Of a stretch of 64,000 bases of DNA, positions 27,068 through 34,257 are shown in pieces. The stretch is from Brevundimonas subvibrioides (GTDB taxonomy: Bacteria; Pseudomonadota; Alphaproteobacteria; Caulobacterales; Caulobacteraceae), in NCBI RefSeq assembly GCF_027271155.1, contig NZ_CP114542.1:1116001-1180000 (forward strand), in the 5' to 3' direction. Position numbers and translations under genes: made by a program. Every line of letters begins with the position of its first letter. Within the stretch, counting starts at the first letter, position 1. The notes beneath the pieces are model-generated. The model did not search any database. It had not been told where the DNA came from and was given only the letters and a program-made list of their open reading frames with translations.

Positions 27068-27829
27068 TCAGGACAGGACTTTCAGCACCCGGCGCTGGAT
27101 CGCGGTGGTGACGGCGTTCAGCGCCAGGCCCATGGCGGCCAGACAGAGCAGGGCGGCCAGTAGGTCGGGGGTGCGCAGCCGGTTGCCCGCCTCCAGCAGG
27201 CGCCAGGCGAGCCCTTGCGTGGCACCCGATCCGGACACGAACTCGGCCACCACGGCCCCCACGATCGACAGGCCCGCCGCGACGCGGATGCCTTCCAGCA
27301 CGAAGGGCAGGGCCGAGGGCAGGCGCAGTCGCCACAGCCGCTGTAGCGCCGAGGCTCCGTGCAGATCGAACAGGCGCTCAAGGTCCGGGTCGGCGGATTT
27401 CAGGCCTGTCAGCACCCCGGAAAAGACCGGGAAGAAGGCGACGGCGGCGGCGAGCGCGGTCACCGCCCGGTCGGCGTGGTCGAGACCGGCCCAGATCAGG
27501 ACCAGGGGGGCGATGGCGACCACGGGGGTGACCTGAAGCGTGACGGCCAGGGGGGCCACGGCGCGTTCGGCGGTGGCGCTCAGGGACACGAGGATGGCCA
27601 GGCCGCCGCCGAGGGCCACGGCGACGACCAGGGCCTTGAACGCCATCCAGAAGGTCTGGGCCGCCGATCCGGCAAGGACCGGGGCGTTGTGCATCAGGGC
27701 GAGGGCGACCGCGCTGGGCGGGGGCAGGAAATAGACGGGCACGTCCAGCAGACGGCAGGCGGCCTCCCAGCCCGCCAGAAGCAGGGCGGTCAGGAGCAGT
27801 GCGGGCAGGGCGTCGGTCAGGCGCTTCAT
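27068..27829 (-). CDS. ABC transporter permease, SsuC/ThiX-like
   Basis: A 253-residue inner-membrane permease with about six transmembrane helices and the EAA-type cytoplasmic loop (LFDLHGASALQRLWRLRLPSALPFVLEGIRVAAG), typical of the nitrate/sulfonate/taurine and THI5-linked BPD_transp_1 family. It is the last gene of a minus-strand operon of binding protein, ATPase and permease; its ATG overlaps the ATPase stop by four bases. Substrate specificity follows from the binding protein rather than from this subunit. Confidence 0.85.
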   Translation of the reverse strand: MKRLTDALPALLLTALLLAGWEAACRLLDVPVYFLPPPSAVALALMHNAPVLAGSAAQTFWMAFKALVVAVALGGGLAILVSLSATAERAVAPLAVTLQVTPVVAIAPLVLIWAGLDHADRAVTALAAAVAFFPVFSGVLTGLKSADPDLERLFDLHGASALQRLWRLRLPSALPFVLEGIRVAAGLSIVGAVVAEFVSGSGATQGLAWRLLEAGNRLRTPDLLAALLCLAAMGLALNAVTTAIQRRVLKVLS

Positions 27830-28584
27830 GCCGCGACCCGCATGGAGGCGGCCAGGGCCGACGCGACCGTCTCGACCGCCGAGCGACAGGCCGGGTCGGC
27901 GCGCCAGCCCTCGGGGCGGGGCAGGGGGCCGGGCATGGCGATGTCGGCGACGGCTCGGCCGTCGGTCGCCGACAGGACGACGACGCGACTGGCCAGATAG
28001 GCGGCCTCCTCCACGTCGTGGGTCACGAAGACCATGGCGATGGCGCGGGTCGTGGCGATGCGATGCAGGTCCTCGATCAGGCCCCGGCGCGTGATGGAAT
28101 CGAGCGCCGCGAAGGGCTCGTCCAGCAGCAGCAGATCGGGCTCCACGGCGAGGGCGCGGGCCAGGGAGACCCGCATGGCCATGCCGCCGGACAGCTGGCG
28201 CGGGCGGGCGGTGGTGCGGTCGCCCAGACCGACGGCGGCGAGGGCGACGTCGGCGCGGCGACGGGCTTCCGTGGCCGGGACGCCGGACAGTTCCAGCGGC
28301 AGGGCGACATTGGTGCGGGCATCGGCCCAGGGCATCAGGGTCGGGCTCTGGAAGACGAAGGCGGTGCGGGTGCCGGCAGGCTTCTCGACATGGCCGGAGG
28401 TGGGACGTTCCAGACCGGCCAGCAGGCGCAGCGCCGTCGACTTGCCCGCGCCGGAGGCTCCGACCAGGGCCAGGATCTCGCCCGGCGCGACGGTCAGGTC
28501 GATGGGGCCGAGAGCGGGGCGGCCGGGATACTCGACGACAGCCTGGCTCAGTCGCGCGATCACGCTCGGTTCGGGGGCGTCCAT
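27826..28584 (-). CDS. ABC transporter ATPase, SsuB/TauB-like
   Basis: A 252-residue ABC ATPase. Walker A GASGAGKST is at 42-50, the Q-loop is VFQSPTLMPWADARTNVALPLEL, the signature LSGGMAMR and Walker B LLLLDEPFAALD precede the H-loop VFVTHDVEEAAYLASRVVVL. The MPWADARTNV segment is typical of the nitrate/taurine/sulfonate subfamily. It energises import by the adjacent permease and binding protein. The 53-bp gap to the binding-protein gene is almost filled by a palindrome. Confidence 0.9.
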   Translation of the reverse strand: MDAPEPSVIARLSQAVVEYPGRPALGPIDLTVAPGEILALVGASGAGKSTALRLLAGLERPTSGHVEKPAGTRTAFVFQSPTLMPWADARTNVALPLELSGVPATEARRRADVALAAVGLGDRTTARPRQLSGGMAMRVSLARALAVEPDLLLLDEPFAALDSITRRGLIEDLHRIATTRAIAMVFVTHDVEEAAYLASRVVVLSATDGRAVADIAMPGPLPRPEGWRADPACRSAVETVASALAASMRVAA

Positions 28585-28598
28585 CCGGGCGCGCCTCC

Positions 28599-28637
28599 GG
28601 CCGCTACGCGGCCCCTCTCCGCCCGGGGGGCGGAGAG
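28599..28637. repeat. double palindrome between binding protein and ATPase genes
   Basis: Two adjacent hairpins: GGCCGC-TAC-GCGGCC (28599-28613) and a perfect 10-bp stem CTCTCCGCCC / GGGCGGAGAG around GGG (28615-28637). The second abuts the stop codon of the binding-protein gene. Within this operon it could stabilise the upstream message or attenuate expression of the ATPase and permease; it belongs to the wider palindrome family of the window. Confidence 0.6.
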
Positions 28638-29672
28638 CTAGCCACGGCCGGGCAGGAAGTTGTCGGTGAAGGCGTTGCGCCAGTTCAGGTTCGGGGGATA
28701 GACGCCCGCCTGGCTGGTGACGTCGAAGAAGGCCTTCCAGCGCGCCTCGGTCATGGCCCCGAGGCCATACAGGGCGGCGTCGCCCGCATCGACGATGCCG
28801 TATTCGCTGAGCTTGGCGCGGGCCTGGTCCAGGATGTCCTGGGTCATGTCGGGGTTGGCCTCGCGGATCAGGGCGTCGGCCGGTTTGGGGTCGCCCCGCA
28901 TATAGTCCCGCCAGCCCTCGGCCGAGGCGGCGATGAAGCTGCGCAGCGCCTCCGCATTGTCGCGGGCGAAGCCGTCCGGCGACAGGACCATGGTGGCGTA
29001 GGAGGGGTAGCCCTCGTCGGCCAGCAGGAAAACGCGGGGCTCGAAACCGGCCTGTTTCTCGATCGTATAGGGTTCGCTGGTCAGATAGCCCTGCTGGACC
29101 GCGCGATCGTCGGCAATGAAGGGGGCGGGGTTGAAGTTGTATTTGCGGACCTGATCGTCGGTGAAGCCGTATTTCGCCTTCAGCCAGACCCAGAAGGCGG
29201 TGATCGAGGCGTCGGCCAGCAGGAATGGCCGGCCGGTCAGGTCGGCGATGCCCGTCAGGTCCGGGTCGGGGTGGGCGATCAGGACCTGGGGGTCTTTCTG
29301 GAAGAAGGCGGCGACGGCCTTCACCGGGGCCCCCTCGGCGACCAGGTTCAGCGGGATGAAGCTGTTGGAGCCCATGCCCAGTTCGACCGCGCCCGCGGCC
29401 AGCAACTGGGGCACGTTCACGCCGGGGCCGCCCTGGATGATCTCCACGTTTAGATTGCGCCGCGCATAGGCCCCGGAGGCCAGGGCCTGATAGAAGCCGC
29501 CATGCTCGGCCTGGGCGCGCCAGTCGGTGGCAAACCGGATGCGGACGCGGCCCTGTTCGTCGACCGGGGCCTCGGAACTGCCGCAGGCGGCCAGCCCCAT
29601 GGCGGTGACGGCGACGCCCCCCGCCAGGACGAGACGGCGGCTGACGACGGACTGAGTCGTGCGAGGCTTCAT
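28638..29672 (-). CDS. ABC substrate-binding lipoprotein, NMT1/THI5-like
   Basis: A 344-residue periplasmic binding protein anchored as a lipoprotein (twin-arginine SRRLVLAGG, then lipobox GLAAC). The mature N-terminus reads RFATDWRAQAEHGGFYQALASGAYARR, close to the thiamine-precursor (HMP/formylaminopyrimidine) or riboflavin-type THI5 binding proteins, followed by GGPGVNVPQLLAAGAVELGMGSNS and FFQKDPQVLIAHPD. Likely cargo: a pyrimidine vitamin precursor or related heterocycle; a sulfonate or nitrate role is less likely given the AEHGGFYQA motif. No TPP riboswitch core was found upstream. The ATG at 29672 was chosen; a TTG nine bases upstream is possible. Confidence 0.8.
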   Translation of the reverse strand: MKPRTTQSVVSRRLVLAGGVAVTAMGLAACGSSEAPVDEQGRVRIRFATDWRAQAEHGGFYQALASGAYARRNLNVEIIQGGPGVNVPQLLAAGAVELGMGSNSFIPLNLVAEGAPVKAVAAFFQKDPQVLIAHPDPDLTGIADLTGRPFLLADASITAFWVWLKAKYGFTDDQVRKYNFNPAPFIADDRAVQQGYLTSEPYTIEKQAGFEPRVFLLADEGYPSYATMVLSPDGFARDNAEALRSFIAASAEGWRDYMRGDPKPADALIREANPDMTQDILDQARAKLSEYGIVDAGDAALYGLGAMTEARWKAFFDVTSQAGVYPPNLNWRNAFTDNFLPGRG

Positions 29673-29735
29673 GCCGGGCAAACTAGGGCGATGACGGAAG
29701 GATGGGAAGCGGAGCGTCGTCGCGGGGGGGCATGG

Positions 29736-29898
29736 GCTCCTCCCTGCGCTGTAGGCGCGGGGAGGTGGCGCGGCCCTTCTTCAGGGCCGTGACGGAGGGG
29801 TTCTTGAAGGGGCTACGGTCGGTGGGGTGTCAAGACCCCCTCCACCCCCCGCCAGGCGGCGGGCGGTCCCCCTCCCCATCCTTCGGACGGGGAGGAGA
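29736..29898. repeat. G/C-rich palindromic repeat, copy 2 (subtype with GGAGGTGGCGCGG)
   Basis: A chain of hairpins beginning CTCCTCCCTGCGC, with inner stem GGCCCTTCTTCAGGGCC, and ending with CTCCCCATCC-TTCG-GACGGGGAG near 29872-29894. It shares GGAGGTGGCGCGG and GTGACGGAGGGG with the copy at 49070 and, in the opposite sense, with the in-coding copy at 43191. It lies upstream of the ABC transporter operon. Confidence 0.65.
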
Positions 29899-29904
29899 CA
29901 CTGT

Positions 29905-30451
29905 GCGCCAGAATTGAGCGAGGGGACGCAAGTCCGGGCGAACCGGTGCTTACGTCCCCCCACCAAGTCCGGGTTGGGACTTGGCCATTGAGGTTTTCGG
30001 ACCCTGGCGTCAGCGCCGGCGGGCGAACCCGGCGACGGTCGGCTGTATCCTGGCGGCCCCTGGTCTATGGCGTTCCGTCCGGGCTTTTGACCCTCGCGCC
30101 GTCCATCGATCCCGATCCGGTTCTCCGTCCCCCCGCACCGAAGCGCTGAAGGTCGGGAGCCTTGATCCTGCCCGGGTTTTCCGCGTCCACCGAAGTGGAC
30201 CTGGAACCCTTGGTCAGAGAGCCGGACCGACCCGCTTGAAACCCCGGTCTCCCCGGGTTTCCGCGCCGCCGTGTCCCTCGGCAAAATCAGGTTCGCGCCG
30301 ATCCCGGGATCCGGCAAGCGGCCGTTTCGTTACCGCTGTGCAACATGGGTCGGTGGCCGGTGCATAACCGCGTTAACCTCTGTGGACGGACGGGATTTTT
30401 ACGGCCGTTCCAGAGACTTGGGTTATGCACAAAAAGCGGGTTCGCTCGCCT
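29905..30451. other. gene-free structured stretch with DnaA-box-like inverted repeats
   Basis: About 550 bases without a credible gene. It starts with two strong hairpins: GGGGACG...CGTCCCC (29922-29959, with inner pairing) and CCAAGTCC-GGGTTG-GGACTTGG (29963-29984). A third is GTCCAC-CGAA-GTGGAC (30187-30202). At its end a perfect 10-bp inverted repeat, GTGCATAACC (30360-30369) and GGTTATGCAC (30421-30430), contains TTATGCACA and TTATGCACC, close to DnaA boxes, and encloses GTTAAC (half of a CtrA site). The hairpins could be part of a non-coding RNA. It may also contain the promoter of the ABC operon on the minus strand. Confidence 0.45.
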
Positions 30452-31018
30452 TCAGCGAACCATTCCGATGCTCCACGCCTGCGGCTCGCTCGTGTCCTCG
30501 CCGAGGAACAGACCCCAGCCGTCGTAGCGGACCCAGACGTTGTCCTCATCGGCGGTCCAGCCCGAGTCCTCAGCGCTCAGGAGTGCCAGCACGCCGGGTC
30601 GCAGCCGGTTGAGTTCCAGATTGCGTCCGCCCGACGAGGCGACGTTGAGCGGGCATCCGGCGTGCCCCTCGCTGATCCAGACGTCCAGCGCGCCGTTCAA
30701 CGCCAGATAGGCTTGTATTTCCCCGACCGCATGGGTCTGAACGTCGATGAAGTCTCTGGAAATCCGGGCCACCGCGTCGTGCACGGTCTGCTGATAGGGC
30801 GTCGTCTGATCGAGACCGTTGTCCTCGGCTGTCGTCATCCAGGCGTCGCAGACATCGACAGCCTCGAGGATGGCCTGGGGGCCGGATCGCGCCTGGGCGG
30901 CCGCGCGCGCCTGCGATGGCCCGGACGGGGCCACCGAAGACGCCGGATGGTCCGACTGGGCGAAGGCCGGCGCGGCGAGGCTGGCTGCAAAGCCGGCGAG
31001 AAGTGCGATGCGGATCAT
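30452..31018 (-). CDS. exported protein of unknown function
   Basis: A 188-residue protein with a clear signal peptide (MIRIALLAGFAASLAAPAFA, cleavage before QSD), an Ala/Ser/Pro-rich spacer (22-45) and a compact domain with two cysteines (VCDAWM and HAGCPLN). Motifs such as DFIDVQTHAVGEIQAYLALNGALDVWISEG and WVRYDGWGLFLGED give no recognised family. It is probably a small disulfide-containing periplasmic protein. The gene is single, 75 bp from the 3' end of uup on the same strand. Confidence 0.6.
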   Translation of the reverse strand: MIRIALLAGFAASLAAPAFAQSDHPASSVAPSGPSQARAAAQARSGPQAILEAVDVCDAWMTTAEDNGLDQTTPYQQTVHDAVARISRDFIDVQTHAVGEIQAYLALNGALDVWISEGHAGCPLNVASSGGRNLELNRLRPGVLALLSAEDSGWTADEDNVWVRYDGWGLFLGEDTSEPQAWSIGMVR

Positions 31019-31093
31019 TGGTCCCTCAAATCATGGTCCGTTTCGCGATAGCAGACTTCCGAGCGCTGCGGTTGCCCTCGCTTCCTGACGGAG

Positions 31094-32944
31094 TCAGCCG
31101 ACCAACGCCTCGCGCTTGGCTTCCAGCTCCAGCCATTCCTCCTCGGCGGCTTCCAGCCTGGCCCGGGCGCTGTCGAGCGCCTTCATGGTGCTGGCGAAGC
31201 CGGAGGGATCGCGGGCGTAGAAGTTGACGTCGGCGAGGGTCGCCTCGTGGGCCGCGATGTCGGCGGGGAGGGTGTGGATCAGGGCGTCCAGTTCCTTCAG
31301 CCGGTGCTGGTCCTTGAAGGAGAGTTTTCTGGAAGTGGCGAGTGGCGAGTGACGCGTGGCGAGTGAAGGGGCGGGCTCCGGAGGCGGTGTCGGGCTGTGG
31401 GCGCTTTTCTCGCCACTCGTCACTCGTCCCTCGCCACTCTTCAGGAACCCCGGGTTCTGGCGGATGAAGTCGGTCCAGCCGCCGGGGGTCTCGACGATGT
31501 CGCCCTGGCCGTTCATGCCGATGGTCGAGGTCGCCAGGCGGTCGACGAAGTCGCGGTCGTGGCTGACCAGGATCAGGGTGCCGTCGTACTGCTCCAGCAG
31601 CTCCTCGAGCTTGTCGAGCGTGTCCATGTCGAGGTCGTTGGTCGGCTCGTCGAGGACCAGCATATTGGCCGGTTTGGCCAGGGCGCGGGCCAGCAAGAGG
31701 CGGTTGCGCTCGCCGCCCGACAGGGTCGAGATCGGCTGGCGCAGCTGACCCTCCTGGAACAGGAAGTCCTTGGCGTAGGCGGCGACATGTTTCGAGACGC
31801 CGCGCACCAGGATGGAGTCTCCGCCGCCGGGGGTCAGGGCGTCCCACAGGGTCATGTCGGACTTCAGCCCCTCGCGGGACTGGTCCAGATAAACCGGCTC
31901 CAGATTGGCCCCCAGCTTGACCGTGCCGGTGTCGGGCGCGAGGTCGCCCAGCAGAATCTTGACCAGGGTGGTCTTGCCCGCGCCGTTGGGTCCGACGATG
32001 GCCAGCCGGTCGCCCCGGATGACCCGGGTGGTGAAGGGCTTGATGACGGTCCGGTCGCCGAAGGCCTTGGATACCCCCTTCAGGTCGGCGACCAGCTTTC
32101 CGGAGGAGACACCGGAATCGACGCCGAGCTGGAGCTCGCGGGGAATGTCCTTCACCCGGAGGGCGCGGTCCTGGCGCATGGCCTCGAGCGCGCGGGCACG
32201 GCCCTCGTTGCGGGTGCGCTGGGCGGTGATGGAGCGGTAGAAGGTGTAGGTCTCGGCCTCGATGCGCTTGTTAAGGCGGCGCAGGCTTTCGGCCTCCTCC
32301 TCCTGCACCTTGGCGGCCCATTCGTCGAAATCGTTGAAGCCCTTGTTCAGGGTGCGGACGCGACGATGCTCAAGCCAGTGGCACGACTGGGTCACGCGAT
32401 TCAGGAAGGCCCGGTCGTGGGAGACGATCAGGGCGGCGCATTTGGCCTGGATGATCTCGTTTTCCAGCAGCTCGATGGCCAGGATGTCCATGTGGTTGGT
32501 CGGCTCGTCGAGCAGCAGCAGGTCGGGCGCCTCGGCGAAGGCCTTGGCCAGGGCGGCGCGGCGGATCTCGCCGCCGGACAGACCACGGGCGGGCTTCTCC
32601 GGGTTCATGCCGAAGGTCTCAAGCCAGCTTTCGGCCATCCAGGGCTCGGCGTCGCCGGAGGTGGCATAGTCCAGCAGAGTGTCGCCGGCGATGACGGGTT
32701 CCTGGGGGACATAGGCGAAGCGGATGCCGGACTGGACCGAACGGTCGCCCGAGTCGGGCTCGATCAGGCCCATGACCATCTTCATCAGGGTCGACTTGCC
32801 GGCCCCGTTGCGGCCCACGAGACAGGACCGGGTGCGCGGCTCGATGGCCAGATCGACGCCCTCGAACAGGGGACGGGTGCCGTCCTGCAGACGGACGTCC
32901 TTCAGGGCGACGAGCGGCGGACGGGGGGAGGAACGGGGAGCCAT
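31094..32944 (-). CDS. uup: ABC-F ATPase of the Uup group
   Basis: A 616-residue soluble protein with two ABC domains: first Walker A GRNGAGKST (44-52) with LSGGEIRR, LLLLDEPTNHMD; second GPNGAGKTT with LSGGERNR and LVLDEPTNDLDMDTL. An interdomain linker (ABC_tran_Xtn, EEEAESLRRLNKRIEAETYTFYRSITAQRTRNEGR) and a C-terminal coiled coil (LKELDALIHTLPADIAAHEATLADVNFYARDP...RLEAAEEEWLELEAKREAL) identify Uup, a ribosome- or DNA-structure-linked ABC-F protein affecting precise excision of transposons. Residues 502-537, between ABC domain 2 and the coiled coil, are encoded by an inserted heptamer-armed hairpin read in frame (SGEGRVTSGE ... [12 protein letters not shown]). Confidence 0.92.
   Translation of the reverse strand: MAPRSSPRPPLVALKDVRLQDGTRPLFEGVDLAIEPRTRSCLVGRNGAGKSTLMKMVMGLIEPDSGDRSVQSGIRFAYVPQEPVIAGDTLLDYATSGDAEPWMAESWLETFGMNPEKPARGLSGGEIRRAALAKAFAEAPDLLLLDEPTNHMDILAIELLENEIIQAKCAALIVSHDRAFLNRVTQSCHWLEHRRVRTLNKGFNDFDEWAAKVQEEEAESLRRLNKRIEAETYTFYRSITAQRTRNEGRARALEAMRQDRALRVKDIPRELQLGVDSGVSSGKLVADLKGVSKAFGDRTVIKPFTTRVIRGDRLAIVGPNGAGKTTLVKILLGDLAPDTGTVKLGANLEPVYLDQSREGLKSDMTLWDALTPGGGDSILVRGVSKHVAAYAKDFLFQEGQLRQPISTLSGGERNRLLLARALAKPANMLVLDEPTNDLDMDTLDKLEELLEQYDGTLILVSHDRDFVDRLATSTIGMNGQGDIVETPGGWTDFIRQNPGFLKSGEGRVTSGEKSAHSPTPPPEPAPSLATRHSPLATSRKLSFKDQHRLKELDALIHTLPADIAAHEATLADVNFYARDPSGFASTMKALDSARARLEAAEEEWLELEAKREALVG
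31334..31441. repeat. heptamer-armed hairpin inserted in frame in uup
   Basis: The arms of AGTGGCG-type heptamers at 31334-31366 and their complement at 31409-31441 flank a loop of about 42 bases. The whole element lies inside uup with no stop in the uup frame, encoding a flexible Ser/Thr/Pro-rich linker. It belongs to the same family as the element between fliI and fliJ and the GTA copies. Confidence 0.8.
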
Positions 32945-33069
32945 GGGTGTCTTTCATCCTCCACCGCAGAGCGAGGGAGGGGGACGGGAATGGAGCCTGG
33001 GAAGGAGCGGCGTTCATCTAGGCGATCGCCGCCCAATGCGCCATAGACCTTGACCGTGATATCAGATTA

Positions 33070-33109
33070 CGCTTGCACATCACGCCGCTTGCAACTAGAT
33101 TTCTGCTAG
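33070..33109 (+). promoter_or_regulatory. hicAB upstream region with direct repeats
   Basis: Just before hicA are two exact copies of CGCTTGCA (33070-33077 and 33086-33093), 16 bases apart, and a CTAG-N7-CTAG pair (33095-33109) running up to the ATG. Repeats of this kind are expected where the HicB ribbon-helix-helix protein represses its own operon. Confidence 0.4.
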
Positions 33110-33110
33110 C

Positions 33111-33365
33111 ATGAACAGCAAGCAGACGAAGACGCTGGCGGCGGTATTCGCCGATCCGGTGTCCGGAACGATCGGATGGGCTGCGATCGAAAATCTGCTG
33201 GTCGCGGTTGGGTGCCACATCGTCGAGGGGTCGGGCTCTCGGGTCCGGTTTGTGCGCGGTGGCGAAGCCGAGTTCTTTCACAGGCCTCATCCTGCCAGGG
33301 AGGCCAGGCGATATCAGGTCAGGGCGGCACGGGCCTTTCTGATCAGGCTGGGAGTAGAGCCGTGA
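33111..33365 (+). CDS. hicA: HicA-family mRNA interferase toxin
   Basis: An 84-residue protein with the double-stranded RNA-binding-like HicA fold: TIGWAAIENLLVAVGCHIVEGSGSRVRFVRGGEAEFFHRPHP and C-terminal helix RAARAFLIRLGV. HicA toxins cleave mRNA using a conserved histidine, usually in a GSHxxF context; here that position is Arg (GSRVRF) and the histidines sit in FHRPHP, as in a known alphaproteobacterial subgroup, so activity is uncertain. The stop overlaps the antitoxin start (GTGA). GC content is slightly lower than the surroundings, consistent with lateral gain. Confidence 0.8.
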   Translation: MNSKQTKTLAAVFADPVSGTIGWAAIENLLVAVGCHIVEGSGSRVRFVRGGEAEFFHRPHPAREARRYQVRAARAFLIRLGVEP

Positions 33366-33718
33366 GCACCATGACATACAAAGGGTATTCGGCGGCGGTC
33401 GAATTCGATGCCGACGATGAGATTTTCTTCGGCAAGCTGGCCGGAATTCGGGACGGCGTCGGCTTTCATGCGGATACGGCGCGCGAACTGAAGGCGGCCT
33501 TTCGCGAAGCGGTCGATGACTACATCGAGACCTGCGCCAGGATCGGGAAATCGCCGGACAAACCGTACTCGGGCAAGGTGATGTTTCGGGTCGATCCCGA
33601 AGTTCATGCGCGCGTCACAAAGGCGGCGGAGCTGTCGGGGCGGAGTCTGAACGCCTGGGCCGAGGACGCGCTGAGGCGGGCGGCGGATGCGGACATGGCC
33701 AAGGCGGTGGCGGTCTGA
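33362..33718 (+). CDS. hicB: HicB-family antitoxin
   Basis: A 118-residue antitoxin. The N-terminal partial RNase H-like domain (YKGYSAAVEFDADDEIFFGKLAGIRDGVGFHADTARELKAAFREAVDDYIE) binds and blocks HicA; the C-terminal ribbon-helix-helix (KVMFRVDPEVHARVTKAAELSGRSLNAWAEDALRRA) binds the operator. The GTG at 33362 has GGAG eight bases upstream and overlaps the hicA stop, so it is preferred to the ATG at 33371. Confidence 0.85.
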   Translation: MSTMTYKGYSAAVEFDADDEIFFGKLAGIRDGVGFHADTARELKAAFREAVDDYIETCARIGKSPDKPYSGKVMFRVDPEVHARVTKAAELSGRSLNAWAEDALRRAADADMAKAVAV

Positions 33719-33774
33719 CCGCCCCGCCGGTTCCGGCCGACAGACCCTTCTGGCAGACCAAGCGTCTGGAGCAG

Positions 33775-34191
33775 ATGACCGCCCAGGAGTGGGAGAGCCT
33801 GTGCGACGGGTGCGGGCTGTGCTGTCTGATCCGGTTCGAGGACGAGGATACCGGTGAGGTCTTTCCGACCCGGGTGCACTGCAAGTTGTTCGATGGACAG
33901 CTGTGCGCCTGCACCGACTATGCGAACCGCAAGGACCATGTGCCGGACTGCATCAAATTGACGCCGTGGAACATCGAGGCCCTGGGCTGGATGCCGCTGT
34001 CGTGCGCCTATCGCAGATTGCATGAGGGGCGGGGGCTGGCGAACTGGCATCCGCTGATTTCCGGCGATTCCGAGACCGTACACACGGCAGGCGTGTCTAT
34101 CCGGGGACAGACGATCAGCGAACTTGAGCTGGACAAACCGGAGGACGCGGTGGAGTATGAAGCGGCCGAATGGCTGGAAGAGCGCGGGTGA
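33775..34191 (+). CDS. YcgN/YkgJ-family cysteine-cluster protein
   Basis: A cytoplasmic cysteine-cluster protein of the UPF0260 (YcgN) type, possibly binding zinc or an iron-sulfur cluster: WESLCDGCGLCCLIRFEDEDTGEV, CKLFDGQLCACTDYANRKDHVPDC and LPLSCAYR-like MPLSCAYRRL. From the first ATG the protein is 138 residues. The frame stays open upstream and encodes PFWQTKRLEQ directly before that Met, matching the usual YcgN N-terminus, yet there is no ATG, GTG or TTG there. A CTG at 33715, overlapping the hicB stop (CTGA), would give the full-length protein. Coordinates here use the first standard start. Confidence 0.8.
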   Translation: MTAQEWESLCDGCGLCCLIRFEDEDTGEVFPTRVHCKLFDGQLCACTDYANRKDHVPDCIKLTPWNIEALGWMPLSCAYRRLHEGRGLANWHPLISGDSETVHTAGVSIRGQTISELELDKPEDAVEYEAAEWLEERG

Positions 34192-34257
34192 AACGGATTG
34201 CCCGGTAACCGTTTGTTCGGCGACGCAGGTTAACCCTGTTCGCCGAAGTGGAGACCG

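Noticed and set aside
29673-29905. Considered a TPP riboswitch upstream of the THI5-like binding protein
   Set aside because: No CTGAGA and no ACCTGATCTGG-like core on the minus strand; the region is filled by a palindromic repeat.
29922-29984. Considered as RNase P RNA because of AAGTCCGGGC
   Set aside because: The conserved RNase P GAGGAAAGTCCGGGC context and the terminal ACAGAA region are absent, and the stretch is too short.
29781-30317. 178-residue minus-strand frame in the gene-poor region
   Set aside because: It covers the palindromic repeat and hairpins, and its peptide is low-complexity Gly/Arg/Pro. No ribosome-binding site and no recognisable domain.
30359-30431. Considered as the chromosomal replication origin
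   Set aside because: Only two DnaA-box-like words, no AT-rich unwinding element and none of the expected neighbours (hemE, dnaA, gyrB). It cannot be excluded without the whole-chromosome skew, but the evidence is too weak.
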